Below are positions 20,370 to 31,665 of a stretch of DNA of 64,000 bases, in pieces. Numbering within the stretch: the first letter of the stretch is position 1; each line of letters opens with the position of its first letter. Made by a program: the position numbers and the translations under genes. Below the pieces are notes generated by a model that made no database searches, was not told where the DNA came from, and saw only the letters and a program-made list of their open reading frames with translations. This stretch comes from Ascaphus truei (taxonomy: Eukaryota > Chordata > Amphibia > Anura > Ascaphidae): positions 108,721,257 through 108,785,256 of the forward strand of contig CM071571.1 in NCBI GenBank assembly GCA_036426205.1. The letters are read 5' to 3'.

Positions 20370-22983
20370 GTATGTCTTTATTTATATAGCGCCATTAATG
20401 TACATAGTGCTTCACAGTAGTAATACATGTGGTAATCAAATAAATAACAGATAATATAAATAACAGAGCATGGGAATAAGTGCTTCAGACATAAAAGTAA
20501 CATTAAGGAAGAGGAGTCCCTGCTCCGAGGAGCTTACAGTCTAATTGGTAGGTTGGGAGAACGTACAGAGACAGTAGGAGGGAGTTCTGGTAAGTGCGTC
20601 TGCAGGGGGCCAAGCTTTATGTATCATGTGTTCAGAATATCCACAGTGCTATTCATATGCTTCTTTAAGCAAGTGTGTCTTAAGGTGGGTCTTAAAGGTG
20701 GATAGAGAGGGTGCTAGTCGGGCACTGAGGGGAAGGACATTCCAGAGGTGTGGGGCAGTCGGTGAAAAAGGTTTAAGGCGGGAGAGGGATTTAGATACAA
20801 AGGGGGTAGAAAGAAGACATCCTTGAGAAGAACGCAAGAGTCTGGATGGTGCATAACGAGAAATTAGGGCTGAGATGTAAGGAGGGGCAGAAGAGTGTAA
20901 AGCTTTAAAAGTGAGGAGAAGAATGGAGTGTGAGATGCGGGATTTGATCGGAAGCCAGGAGAGGGATTTCATGAGGGGAGATGCTGAGACAGATCTAGGA
21001 AAGAGTAGAGTGATTCGGGCAGCAGCGTTTAAGATAGATTGTAGGGGAGACAGGTGAGAGGCAGGAAGGCCGGACAGCAGGAGGTTACAGTAATCAAGAC
21101 GGGAGAGAATGAGGGCCTGAGTCAGAGTTTTAGCAGTCGAGCAACAGAGGAAAGGGCGTATCTTTGTTATATTGCGGAGGAAAAAGCAACAGGTTTTAGA
21201 AATGTTTTGAATGTGAGGGGCGAATGTGAGAGAGGAGTCGAGTGTGACCCCTAGGCAGCGTGCTTGGGCTACTGGGTGAATGATCGTAGTTCCAACAGTA
21301 AAGTCGAAGGAGGTAGTAGGGCCAGGTTTGGGAGGAAGTATGAGGAGCTCTGTTTAAGCCATGTTGAGCTTAAGGCGGCGGAGGGCCATCCAGGATGATA
21401 TAGCAGAGAGACATTCAGAAACTTTGGTTTGTACAGCAGGTGTAAGGTCAGGTGTTGAAAAGTATATTTGTGTGTCGTCAGCATAGAGGTGATAATTAAA
21501 CCCAAAAGATGTTATTAGGTCACCTAGAGAGAGTGTGTACAGAGAAAAGAGAAGAGGTCCCAGGACAGAGCCCTGGGGTACCCCCATAGAGAGATCAATA
21601 GAGGAGGAGGAGGTGTTAGCAGAAGAGACACTGAAAGTACGATGGGAGAGGTAGGATGAGATCCAGGATAGAGCTTTGTTCCGAATACCAAGAGCATGGA
21701 GAATGTGAAGGAGAAGAGGGTGGTCCACGGTGTCAAATGCTGCAGAGAGTTCGAGTAATATGAGCAGAGTGTAATGACCTCTGTCTTTGGTAGCATGGAG
21801 GTCGTCCAGTTATTTTAGTGAGGGCTGTTTCCGTGGAGTGAGCAGTGCGGAAGCCAGATTGTAGAGGGTCTAGGAGAGAATAGGTGTTGAGAAAATGGAG
21901 CAAGCGAGAGAATACAAGATGTTCAAGGAGTTTAGAGGCAAAAGGCAGAGGGAGACAGGTCGATAGTTAGAAAGACAGGTAGGGTCAAGCTTGCTGTTTT
22001 TGAGTAATGGTATGACTGTTGCATGAGGTTCTAGAGCAGAGGGAGGAGCTAAGAATGTGTGTGAGCGTAGGGATTATAGTAGGAGCAAGAGGTTTTAGGA
22101 GATGGGAGGGAATGGGGTCAAGAGGGCAAGTGGTAGAGGGAGAAGAGGCGATCAATAGCAACACATCCTCCTCTGAGACAGTGGAAAGAGAGTTAAGGAA
22201 GGCAGGAGGAGAGTTAGGAAGATGTGTAGGATGGGAGGAAGAAACAGAGGGGATGTTCTGACGTATGGATCCCACCTTTTCCTTAAAATAGTCAGCAAAG
22301 TCCTGAGCGGAGATGGAGGAAGGAGAGGCAAATGATGGTGGTTTGAGTAGAGTATCAAAGACAGAGAACAGTCGGCGTGGGTTAGACTTGTGCATGTTGA
22401 TTAGTGAAGAAAAGTAGGCTTGTTTAGCTTGCGAGAGGGCAGAGTTGAAACAGGGTAGCATAAATTTGTAGTGAAGGAAGTCTGCGAGAGTATGAGATTT
22501 CCTCCAGAGGCGTTCAGAGGAATGAGTGGAGGAACACAGCATGCGCGTGTGGGAATTTAGCCAGGGTCTAGGGTTAGAAGGGCGAGGGCGGCAGAGAGAA
22601 AGCAGAGCATGTAGATCAAGAGAGGAGAACAAGGCAGAGTTGTAGTTCCTGACCAGGTTGTCAGGCTCTGTAGCAGAGCTGAGAGAGGAGAGGGAGGAGC
22701 GTAAAGTGGACTCAGTCAGGTAAGTGAATAGAGCGCAGGTTTCTGCCGAACCGGGGGGTAGGTGGAGAAGGGGAGAAGCGAGATAGAGAGCATGAGATGA
22801 GGTGATGGTCAGAGAGAGGAAAAGGGGAAATGGAGAAATCGGAGAGAGAGAAGTTTTTAGTGAAAACCAGGTCTAAGTAGTGGCCATCCTTGTGGGTGCT
22901 GGCTGCAGTCCACTGTTGAAGGCCAAAAGAAGAGGTTAGAGCGAGAAAGCGGGAAGCCCAAGGGAGAGAGGGGTCATCAAAAT
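20370..22983 (-). mobile_element. L2-type LINE, 5'-truncated
   Basis: The 3' end is at about 20370-20405, where the minus strand reads GGCGCTATATAAATAAAGAC, the usual L2 tail. The coding remnant extends to 22983, where it is cut off at a TA tract. The lack of the ORF start means it was truncated during reverse transcription, as is common for LINEs. Confidence 0.85.
20649..22983 (-). pseudogene. L2 ORF2 relic: endonuclease C-terminus, RT, C-terminal domain
   Basis: Minus strand from 22983: KDGHYLDLVFTKN and LSDHHLI (end of the AP endonuclease), a 215-codon stretch (22632-21985) with SNPRRLFSVFDTLL and FADYFKEKVGSIR leading into PLDPIPSHLLK (RT entry), then [29 protein letters not shown] and [10 protein letters not shown] (RT motifs 4-5, near 21600-21440), LDYCN-type sequence near 21080, and LPIKSRISHSILLLTFKALH...PHLWNVLPL (20972-20649). 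Frameshifts separate the blocks. The catalytic YADD is intact in sequence but the ORF is not. Confidence 0.9.
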
Positions 22984-23059
22984 ATATATATAATATAAGT
23001 AGTTATATATACACTACATCAACATACATAACATATACCGTATACCGTATTTCCTCGAT

Positions 23060-23345
23060 TGTAAGACGCACCATCGATTTGGCACCCACAGACAGCTGTT
23101 TCGACCTTGAGCAAGCTTAAGCCTATAGGGAACCATGTTAAAAATGGTTTTTGAGGCAAAAAGTGACACTGTGTGGCTCATTTGCATGTCATTTCCAGAA
23201 TCCCTTGCTGCAGTGGAAGTGCTGTACTGCTGGTGATGATGGGGAAGGCGGGGTTTGCAGACCCTGCCTAAGACATGCAGATGAGCATACAGTTGTATAT
23301 TGCTATATTTGCTTTCGGTGGAGGGTTTTTTGTCACTTTTTTTAC
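23060..23345. mobile_element. Retrozyme-like repeat fragment
   Basis: It shares GGCTCATTTGCATGTC, CCCTTGCTGCAGTGGAAG and CCCTGCCTAAGACATGC with the 1708 and 3681 repeats. A remnant of the hammerhead block (GACAGCTGTTTCGACCTT, 23092-23109) remains but CTGATGA has been lost. Confidence 0.6.
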
Positions 23346-23362
23346 TCACCATAACTTAACTC

Positions 23363-23428
23363 ACTATTATATATATATATATATTATTATATAATATATA
23401 TATATACATATATAATATATATATATAT
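23363..23428. repeat. (TA)n microsatellite
   Basis: Interrupted TA tract. Confidence 0.95.
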
Positions 23429-23439
23429 AGTATGCTTTA

Positions 23440-23640
23440 CCGTTCCAAGGATTGGTAACAAGAGACAGCACTCAAAGTTGAAAAATCCAAGTGTATGGTG
23501 AAAGCAAAAATACATCCAAAACCCAACGTTTCGGTCCTACAGAATGGGACCTTCCTCAGGCTCCCCTGCCACCGCGTGACAGGAGATGGCAGGATGATTC
23601 CCCTCCGGTTTCCGGCTCCCCCTGCCACCAGCGGGACAGG
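23440..23640 (-). mobile_element. Hammerhead-bearing interspersed repeat
   Basis: AAGTTGAAAAATCCAAGTG followed by CAACGTTTCGGTCC. The body is the hammerhead at 23515-23565. On the right, GTGACAGGAGATGG and GGGACAGGAGATGG form a short tandem repeat. Confidence 0.5.
23515..23565 (-). ncRNA. Hammerhead ribozyme motif, intact core
   Basis: Minus strand: CTGAGGA (23559-23553), perfect 5-bp stem II GGTCC/GGACC with a nine-base loop, GAAA (23532-23529), CGTT with UU as cleavage position. Stem I is weak and stem III minimal. Confidence 0.5.
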
Positions 23641-23689
23641 AGATGGAGGGGGGATTCCCCTCCGGTTCCGCTCCCTCAGTTGTGAGCAT

Positions 23690-23840
23690 TGGTGTGTGCA
23701 GTGTGAGCAATGCAGTGTGGTGTGCAGTTGTTCATTGTGTGCATGAGGCAGTGTGTGTGCATGTGCAGTGGTGTGTAGTGTTCAGTGTGTCCAGTGTGAG
23801 CAATGAGCCATTGTTGTGCAGTGTGTGCATGTCAAAAAAA
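23690..23840. repeat. GTGTGCAGT minisatellite-like tract
   Basis: Repeated words GTGTGCA, GTGTGAGCAAT and CAGTGTG in irregular tandem. Confidence 0.7.
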
Positions 23841-23907
23841 CAAAAAACGGGAGCCATGGGAAACCACGTCGTTATAACCGAATCGCGTTATAACGGGGTT
23901 TAGCTGT

Positions 23908-24040
23908 AATATATATATATATCTTTAGTATATATATATCTAATTATTATATATACATACATACAACATAATACCATACATACATACATACAACATACAT
24001 ACATACATACATACACACACATAACACACACCCATCACAA
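23908..24040. repeat. TA and CATA microsatellites
   Basis: A TATATA tract followed by (CATA)n with interruptions and an ACACAC run. Confidence 0.95.
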
Positions 24041-24129
24041 CACACCACACACACACAGCAGACCAACTGCAAACCTGTCACACTGCCGCCGGCGCACGGA
24101 TCACCATACATACAAAAGTGCATCACGCT

Positions 24130-24595
24130 CACCGCCCCACACCTACTATAGAACAAGCCTTAAGGTTGGAGGAAAAGGATTTCAACAATGCAACAGGAAG
24201 GGTTCTTTGCAGTAATAGTCGTTACAACATGTGGAATCATATCCATGGAGACTGTTGATGGCAGAACAATAGAATATCTTCAAAAAACGGTTGGACATCT
24301 TTTTGGAAGTGTACAGTATACAGTTATTAACCAAATAAATACATGGGAAGGATGTCGAAACAGGGGTAAATCTGATTGCCACTATGCAGTCCAGGAAGGA
24401 ATTTTTTTCCTTCTCCTTATGAGACATCATTGTGTAAGGTTTCACATGGGGTTTTTTGTTTTGTCGTCATCTGGATCAAAAACTGTAATTAAATATAGGA
24501 TAAGTATCTGTCGTCTAAATTGAACAGGTTCAGCATTGAAGGACATAACGTACCGTATGTCTTATTTTCAACCTATGTACACTGTATGGCATTGG
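24130..24595 (+). repeat. Interspersed repeat, family also at 26400
   Basis: The right part, with CTTATGAGACATCAT, GGGGTTTTTTGTTT, CATCTGGATCAA, TCTGTCGTCTAAATT and TTTCAACCT, recurs at 26400-26578. There it ends CAACCTCATCTACTATGTAA, a common amphibian repeat end. No function assigned. Confidence 0.6.
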
Positions 24596-24612
24596 CGTAG
24601 ACAGACTGCCAA

Positions 24613-24790
24613 TATTACAGGTGCGTCTTGATTATCCGCGGGATCCCGCCCGCAAACCACCATCGGAGAGCAAAACATAGATTGCAATTCAATGTTCGTG
24701 AGCATCGTATAATGCTTTGGCGGAATGCTTATGATGCCGTTGGATAATCCATTCGACAGATAAGGACCGACAGCGAGGACCACCTGTATC
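24613..24790. mobile_element. Small MITE candidate
   Basis: Begins TTACAGGTGCGTC and ends GACCACCTGTATC, short inverted ends. Inside, GGATAATCC and GATTATCCGC are inverted. No clear duplication. Confidence 0.4.
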
Positions 24791-25059
24791 TTTAGTACCT
24801 TTAAACATTTTTTTAAATGATTCCACTCTTTACATTTTTATATCTGAATATTTAGTCTTTGTCTCTCTTATTTTGTTTGATATTCTCTGGTTGGTGCATT
24901 CTTTCCGACACTTTCATGTAAGACGATTGATCATGAGAATTTATTTTAGAGCAACTTATGGCTGTTATATTACATTCAGGAGGTGTCACGGTCGTGTGTT
25001 ACTTTTCCTAGATGTCTGTGACTATGTATTGTTAATGGCTAACTAATTATTATTATTAT

Positions 25060-25700
25060 TATTATCGTTTATTGTAATGCGCAACATATATTCAGTGTGG
25101 TACTGAGGTTTGATTATTACATAAACAGCGTTTGCATAAAAAGCAAATATGCACAAGTGTTACAAAAGATAATGAGTCCCTGCTCATGAAGCTACATCTA
25201 AGTCATGGGGGGGGGGGGGGGCGTCACGAGGTTTTTGCTGGAGGGGGCGCGAGTGGTTGCAGAGGCCCCGCGCTCTTCCCCACGGCATTTAAATGAAATA
25301 CCCGGGGATCGCATGAGGCTCCTGCAACACTTTACTTACCCAGATTCAGCTTCTCTGTGACGCGTCGCCATGGCAACGCAGCATCAAATGACATCGCGGT
25401 GTCATGTGACGTCACGCGTGAAATGACGCCGCGGGTCACGTGAGGTCACATGACCCCGCAGCATCATTTGACGCAGCTGTAAGGTAGGGAGGGGGCGTGG
25501 GCGACGCAGCAGGAAAGACAGGGGGGTGCAGCACAAAAGTTTGCGCTCCCCTGATATAGAGGTAATGAGGGACAATGTTGAAACAAGAAGGTAAGATGGC
25601 TGCTCATTGTGGGATGGAGTGTATCTCAGGTTGGACTACGGTCCAGCCACAGAGCTGATGCCATTAAGGTTTGAGAGTGGGAATGTTGTGGGGGGGGGGG
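25060..25700 (-). mobile_element. L2-family LINE 3' fragment interrupted by a MITE
   Basis: 25060-25205 is an L2-like 3' end (GTCCCTGCTCATGAAGCT). 25555-25690 continues with ACAATGTTGAAACAAGAAGG and GGTCCAGCCACAGAGCTGAT, which match 54160-54250 in a second L2 copy. The foreign 350 bp between them is listed separately. Confidence 0.6.
25206..25553. mobile_element. GC-rich hAT-like MITE
   Basis: The right end is TTTGCGCTCCCCTGA and the left end is a G-run plus GGCG. The right end matches the TTTGCGCGCCCCTGG end of the copy at 29028. It contains many CpG palindromes (GTGACGTCAC-like). It interrupts an L2 at the same site class as the hAT insertions at 52164 and 53192. Confidence 0.6.
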
Positions 25701-25710
25701 GGGGGGGGGG
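25688..25710. repeat. Poly-G tract
   Basis: About 20 G in a row. Confidence 0.9.
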
Positions 25711-25849
25711 CGTAACATAGCGTGGAGAATGTATTTAGTAATTGTGCTGTAGGGTTAGGCAATTTCCAGATGCTTTTACTGAGGTATTAGTATTATGCTT
25801 TTCCTCCCCCTAAAAAAACTGATACATATTGAACCGAAATGTTACATTA

Positions 25850-26156
25850 TCTTTAGTGGCACAGCCCTTAGATCGGGGAGCACAATCCTTTTTTTTTTCC
25901 CCCCTGCTTCCCCTTCCCAGCTATTCCCCTCTCTGGGTGCCCCCCCCACCTTACCTCGGCTCCAGCGTAATTTGACGATGCGTTGCTATGGTGACGCGTC
26001 TACAGAAGCTGTTTGAGTCAAGGTAAGTGCCGTTTACAGAGGTATTCGCCACTTCCCCGGCACTTAATTTAAGTGCCTTGAGAAAGCGCGAGAGGCCTCT
26101 GTAAACCCCGCGCCCCCTGCAGACAATCGCCCCCCAGTTTGCGCACCGCTGCCTTA
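25850..26156. mobile_element. GC-rich MITE, same family as 25206 and 29028
   Basis: Shares GCGTTGCTATGGTGACGCGT and GAGGCCTCTGTAA...CCGCGC words with 25206-25553 and 34230-34600. It ends with CAGTTTGCGCACCGCTG. Confidence 0.5.
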
Positions 26157-26390
26157 GGCTGCACTTATACAGACGGCAACACGACTGATGACGTTGCCAT
26201 TGCGATGAGTTGTATTTGAAGTCTAGGCGACAACGCTGGCTGATGTCATAAAAGGGGTGGGCAGAAGCACGGAGAAGCTCCTGATTGGCCGCAAGGGGAG
26301 ACCGTCGCCGAAAAAATCAAATATCAGTGACTACCAGATTTCTGGTAGCACTGTCGCTCCGTCCCTTTGTCGCCGTCGCGTGCACTATAA
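26157..26390. mobile_element. MITE candidate, GACGGCAAC/GTCGCCGTC ends
   Basis: TTAGGCTGCACTTATACAGA on the left and CGTCGCGTGCACTATAAGA on the right are partly inverted, with TTA and TAA at the edges, suggesting a Harbinger-type element. Internal inverted pair GACTACCAGA/TCTGGTAG. Confidence 0.5.
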
Positions 26391-26399
26391 GAAATTTAT

Positions 26400-26578
26400 T
26401 TTTCCCCTTATGAGATATCATTGGATGATATGACGCTGGGGTTTTTTGTTTGCCTTCCTCTGGACCAAGAAGTAAGATATAGGGTATAGTATCTGTTGTC
26501 TAAATTTAGCTCAGGTTGAACTTGATGGACGTACAGTACGTCTTTTTTTCAACCTCATCTACTATGTAACTATGTAAA
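26400..26578 (+). repeat. Second copy of the 24130 repeat (3' part)
   Basis: Matches 24415-24590 over about 170 bases and ends in CTACTATGTAACTATGTAA. Confidence 0.6.
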
Positions 26579-27709
26579 TGCATTTGTTTTGCCGCGTCAC
26601 CGGCAGTATAAGAGCAGCCATAGATGTACAAATTACAGATGGATTTGACTTGAGATACCTTTTGTCTCAGGTTTGTTTAGAAATGGAAACCAAATTTAGT
26701 TCAATGAATGGGAAGGATGCCATCTGTAATGTGAATGCAGAAATAAGCCAACTTCATGTTTTTAACTTTGAATAGCAATGCACTTATCAAACCCATCACT
26801 ACCAGAAACAATTGTGATGAATATGTGGCCTCTGAGGCAGGGCCATCACTGGGCATCCAATTCTTGTTTAGGTTTATTCTCCTGTACAGTATATCCCCTT
26901 CAGTGCTGCAGGGTCAATTAACGTGACACTAAAGGGGTTAACCTTTTACTTTCAGAGGGGCTTGCAACGTGTTGCAGCAACAACAAAAAAAGGCTTACAT
27001 ATTTAATTATGAATGTAAAGCTGTTATTTATTGTGGCTAATTCCTGATGAATTATTATAAAAGGTTATATGATAATATGAATCTTTCACAGTGCTCGAAA
27101 CACGTTTCATAGGGACATAATTATTTGCCTTGTACTAATATCTACATTTGTCAGGTGTGACAGAGACTGCAAGGAATGTAGCTTTTCAAACAGTTGTGCA
27201 TATTTGTTTTTTGTTTTTATTTTTTTTAATTATTTAATTTTTTTGAATAATATGAAACAATATAATTACATAGTAGAATTATGTTTTAATGGAAAAGAAA
27301 GACATTTCAGGAATTTATATGCATTTTTGACTGGATAAGTGCCTATAAAAATAAGAGGCAAACCTTTGGCTGGAAAATCAAGAGAAATAGTGTTGAACAA
27401 AATATATTTAGGGAAAAAACAGACCTTACTTGTTGTTTCATTGTGAGAGAAGAAAGCAGCTATTGTTTGTACAATAGGGAACATATCTATAAAAATCTCT
27501 CCTTGGCCCACAGCACACCATATTGAGCACTTAGCTATATTTTCAACTTAACATGAGTGAAGAATTACACATTTTTTTTTCTTCTGCTTTTAGGTACTGT
27601 ACATACTCTAAACAATACTAATGCAATATTGAAGGAGTACATGCCATGGGATATAAACTGCCTGCATTTAAACCCAGCTTATGTTTTCAATGCTTAATAC
27701 AAACGTAGG
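26579..27709. other. Intronic sequence
   Basis: No gene or clear repeat ends. A CTGATGAATTATTATA hairpin at 27047-27090 was considered and not called. Confidence 0.4.
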
Positions 27710-28582
27710 GCCTTATGCAGAGAGGAACGTTATTTAATGTGAAAACGGCAAGAAAATAGCCACAGAATTGGAGCAAGTTATGGTCGTATGCAGAAAGCTG
27801 CATTACCTAATTTTTCTGATGAAATTCAAAATTGCCAAGTTTTTCTGGCTAGATTGAATTCACTATAATATAGGGCAGAATGGCGAGTTGCAGTGCATCT
27901 ATGCTACCTGCATACCACCCTATTTTAACATGGCGAATTTACCAATCTCTCCACGTGTTTGGCAATTTTTAAAGTAAAGAAACCTGCTGTGGAGAATTTT
28001 ATGAATCTCTCCATGGGCCTCATGCAGAGAGCATAGAATTTTAAAATTGGCGAATTTCATAAAAAGTAGCTTTTTTGGAGAGTTTTATTCTCCATATGCA
28101 GAAAAGTGCGAATTCTGCTATGTTTAACATGGATGCGTGTGGCGAGTTTAAATTGGCGAGATGCGCGCTTCAGAAACGTGTAAAAACAAATTCGCGCCTT
28201 TTTTTTCCCCTTTACTATAGGCGGCGAGCGCCATCTTGCCATCTTTTCCTGGCGCGGCAAAAATGCGAGAATCGCACCATTTTCTTGGCGCGAACAGCCG
28301 CTACATGCCGTTCGCACCTCTCTGCATTCGGAGAGTTTTAAAAATGGCGAGATGGAGGTTCTCGCCAGCCGCGAGGCGAGTTTTAGCAATAGAAAAAACA
28401 AAATGGCGCGTTTTTCGTAACTCGCCGGTTTCTGCGCGAAATTGTACAAAAAATGGCGAATTTCGAAATAACGATGCTCTCTGCATGAGGCCCTATGTTC
28501 TCTGCAGGAGAAGCTTCTCTGGGAAGTATTTTCTCCAAAATATGGTGCTATTTCCCTTCTCTATCCTCTCTGCATAAGCCCC
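27710..28582. mobile_element. Outer MITE of a nested pair
   Basis: Begins GGGCCTTATGCAGAGAGG and ends CCTCTCTGCATAAGCCCC, inverted at about 18 bp. The element is interrupted by the related inner MITE. Flanks are GTA and TTA, so a TWA duplication is possible but not exact. Confidence 0.75.
28015..28493. mobile_element. Inner MITE, 20-bp perfect inverted ends
   Basis: GGGCCTCATGCAGAGAGCAT at 28015 is exactly inverted at 28474-28493. The body is rich in repeated AAAATGGCGA and TTCGC words. The inner ends differ from the outer ends by single bases, so a close relative inserted into an older copy. Confidence 0.85.
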
Positions 28583-29027
28583 TTAATGTTCATTTATTTA
28601 TTCTTGTTTTCAACATATGTATTAAGGCAGCAATCCATGTTGCTTGCTTTTTGAATTTATTTTTTTAAACTTAACTGAAGGGGTAATTTTATGTGTTTTC
28701 TGGACATAAACATGAAATTACATTCCACAGCTGGCAGGAGTTTAAAACCGTAGCTTAAATGTTAAAACTATTGTTTAGTGTGTATGTAGCACTCAAGTAA
28801 ATCCCAGATTATTTAATTGTCGGCGAAATAGTAGTAACCATTTATATTCTTGCAAGAGATTCAAACCTTTCTAGTAACAATGGATCTCCGATTTGTTTTA
28901 CAATAGCATAAAAGTACAAATTACATTTGACAATTTTTAGTATATTTGCTTTTATTGCCTTCTCAAACAGTACGATGGATTTATCATTTTGAGAAGCTGG
29001 CCCTACAAAAGTTGCTTAGAGTAGTGG
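28583..29027. other. Intronic sequence
   Basis: AT-rich, nothing recognised. Confidence 0.4.
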
Positions 29028-29262
29028 TGTGGGGGGCGCAAGATTATTTTGGGGGGGCGCGGACTTCACCTACCATTCCTCTGCGCCATATGGCGGTGTC
29101 AAATGACGCCACAGGGTCTTGTGATTTGCGTGTCACCATAGCAACGCGTGGCAAATGACGCCGCGGGTGTCACGACGATGGATATTGGGTAAGGGGTGGG
29201 CGTGAGCATAGGGCTGGCAGGCAGGGGGGGGGCGCAGCATAGAATGTTTGCGCGCCCCTGGC
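29028..29262. mobile_element. GC-rich hAT-like MITE
   Basis: Starts near GGGGGGCGCAAGATT and ends TTTGCGCGCCCCTGG. It contains CACCATAGCAACGCGTGGCA and AATGACGCCGCGGGTG, shared with 25206-25553. Confidence 0.6.
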
Positions 29263-30090
29263 TTGGAGCATGCAAGAGGCCCATCCATACATTGTAGGCC
29301 TCAAAAGGCAAATTTGTGCCTTTGTGTTTTAGATTCCGAATGATACATTGTTGTTTTATAATGCTGCTTATTTCCATTTTATGCAAAAACACAACCTAAT
29401 GTTTAGACCATTTTTCAGAATAAAAACTGCACCTCTGTAGGACCGAAATTACAAAGGCCTAAAAAGTTACTGCAATGTTTGCAAGAATTATCCATGTACA
29501 AATATGTTCTATTTCTTTATCTTAATTCTCTCTTTTTAATATTAAACCTTGTCTTTTCACCTTCTTTCCTGTTTCTCTGTTTTGTTTTTTTTTGCTTTTT
29601 TACTTTCCTGTATTTCTCTTGCCTTTGTCTTCTTTTATCCTTGAATTTTGTAATGTCTTTTTTTATACAGTTCATACATTTACATGTATATTTAATACTA
29701 CTTTTTTATTTTTTTAAAGGTTGTTTTTGTTGTTTTTAAATGTTACTCTCTATTTTGGGGTTCTTCATTTCCGCTGCACATAGGCCGCTATTCTGTATGC
29801 TGTGAAGCCGCTTCCAAGCAAGGCTAGAATGGAGCAGGAAGGCTCCGGAACACAGTTCCAGCACTTACTTTAGAAGCCGGAACAGGAGCATAGATGCTGG
29901 GTCCATCTATGCCCTATCTGGCAGCAGAGGGGGGGGGGGGGGGGGGGGAGGGGCAACCTCAGTGCTCCAAGCCCCGAAGCTCGGCCCAACTTCTGTTACT
30001 GACCCAGATATCCACTACAATAACTTTTGAGCTATATTTATCACATGCGCTCACCATCTTTTCCACTTCTGTTACTGACCGCCCAAATGT
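29263..30090. other. Intronic sequence with T-rich tract and poly-G
   Basis: 29500-29740 is strongly T/C-rich, giving a hydrophobic-looking open frame with no meaning. There is a G-run at 29929-29948. No gene. Confidence 0.5.
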
Positions 30091-30099
30091 TCACATTTC

Positions 30100-30150
30100 A
30101 TGAAATCACGTAATGTGAAGAAACGCGTAGGGTGTATGTCGCGTTGCTAG
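30100..30150 (+). ncRNA. Decayed hammerhead-like motif
   Basis: TCAC/GTGA hairpin, then AAGAAACGCGTAGGG. The flanks ACATTT and GGGTGT can pair with G-U pairs. The CTGATGA block reads ATGAAA, so the core is broken. Confidence 0.35.
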
Positions 30151-30505
30151 TGTGGTTGCTCACCTTGGCATCCTGGACTCATAGACGCTATCGGCTGCAA
30201 TATCAGCTTTAACAGCTCTTGCCCGGAACGTAATACACGCCAGTTTTTTCCCTTGAGGACATCAAGAGTAACTGTGTCGCTCCCTGAGTTCCTGCTGGAC
30301 GGAGACCCAGAGGAGCATTGCGATTCCATGCGGTGAAGAGATCGAGTGAGCTGAGTAGCTGAGTCCTCGTTTGGTGCATGAGTATACCTCATAACATGCT
30401 ATTTTAAATTTGTTGTTTGTGAGTTTGAATTTTGTTGGAATTTTAAGGGATATTAAATGTGTATTTTTTTGGACTTATTGCATTAGGATCGGGCACTTTC
30501 TTTTT

Positions 30506-30539
30506 GTGTTTTTTGTATGTGTGTATGTATATGTATGTA

Positions 30540-30586
<47 letters not shown>
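30506..30586. repeat. (TG)n microsatellite
   Basis: TATG and TG runs of about 80 bases. Confidence 0.95.
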
Positions 30587-30589
<3 letters not shown>

Positions 30590-30869
30590 CAAACAAATTG
30601 GAGTAGCGCCTTAGGAAACTTGATAAGGATAAATCAGCTGTGTAAATCAGATAGAGAAATCAAGGCTATTTGACCAAAGAATCCCCAAAAGGGCGAATTT
30701 GTGATTAAAACAAATGGAATCTATAGCAAAAATAACAAAACATGAAACAAAAAATAATTTCAAAGTAGAAAAAAATAAAAAAAGTTTGAGTAAGAAATAA
30801 ATAAAAACCAGATGTCAATTCAAAATCCAAAAAATGTACTTAGTCCACTGGAGTTTTGCTGCCCGAATA

Positions 30870-31201
30870 CAGGCATACCCCGCATTAACGTACGCAACGG
30901 GACCGGAGCATGTATGTAAAGCGAAAATGTACTTAAAGTGAAGCACTACCTTTTTCCCACTTATCGAGGCTTGTACTGTACTGCAATCGTCATATACGTG
31001 ATTAACTCATGTAAATAACGCATTTGTAACAGGCTCTATAGTCTCCCTGCTTGCGCACAGCTTCGGTACAGGTAGGGAGCCAGTATTGCTGTTCAGGACG
31101 TGCTGACACGCGCATGCGTGAGCTGCCGTTTGCCTATTAAGCGAGATGTACTTACTCGCGAGTGTACTTAAAGTGAGTGTCCTTAAACCGGGGTATGCCT
31201 G
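30870..31201. mobile_element. Mariner-type MITE, copy 1 (332 bp)
   Basis: Ends CAGGCATACCCCG and CGGGGTATGCCTG are inverted, flanked by TA on both sides (30868-30869, 31202-31203). It contains AAAATGTACTTAAAGTGA near both ends. Confidence 0.9.
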
Positions 31202-31612
31202 TATAAGGATTACCAAATCCCAAGGATATCTGCAGAAAACAAGAAGACAAAACAGGCGCACTCCTAGTGTGATAAAGTATAAAACGGTATTTATGGGGTT
31301 ATAAAATATAAAAAGCGCACTCGCAAACAGAGTAAATATAATAGCAAGGGAATGTATCAGCCTGTCCCGTTGGTGCCACCTCTGGTGTGTCCATTGGTTC
31401 AGCAAGATGTATTGGAGCCACGCAGCCAGATGATGTAGTAATCAGCAACATGGTCAGAGACTCCCTCCAGATACACCTCCTACAGCTCTCACTGCTCACC
31501 AGCAGGCAACCGCAAGACCGGAAACGACGGCAGTCCCAAGCAAAATAGCAACAGCTTCACGGTACTCTCTCCGTTCGTGCAATAATGTCAGCCACAAACT
31601 CGCCTCTTTGGG

Positions 31613-31661
31613 AAACGCCCTACGCGTTTCGTCACTAAGGACTTCATCAGGGGTTGCATTC
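31613..31661 (-). ncRNA. Hammerhead ribozyme motif, best-formed copy
   Basis: Minus strand: upstream AATG-CAA-CCC, core CTGATGA (31650-31644), stem II GTC/GAC, GAAA (31630-31627), CGCGTA with UA as the cleavage position, then GGGCGTT. Stem I pairs CCC/GGG and AATG/CGTT around a 3-base bulge (CAA), the bulge type used for loop-loop contacts in type I hammerheads. Predicted cleavage is between 31621 and 31620. The short stem III suggests it works as a dimer. Confidence 0.7.
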
Positions 31662-31665
31662 ATTG

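Larger units (their letters stand above)
30590..31665 (-). mobile_element. Hammerhead-bearing repeat interrupted by a mariner-type MITE
   Basis: AAACAAATTGGAGTAGCGCC at 30592 through the hammerhead at 31613-31661, with the 332-bp MITE (30870-31201) inside. It holds no protein-coding sequence of known family. Boundaries approximate. Confidence 0.5.

Noticed and set aside
27047..27120. Possible hammerhead (CTGATGAATTATTATA ... GAAACACGTTTC)
   Set aside because: Stem II would be long and AT-only with extra sequence before GAAA; the spacing does not fit the motif.
29479..29739. 86-codon very hydrophobic frame
   Set aside because: T/C-rich low-complexity intron sequence; no signal of a real membrane protein.
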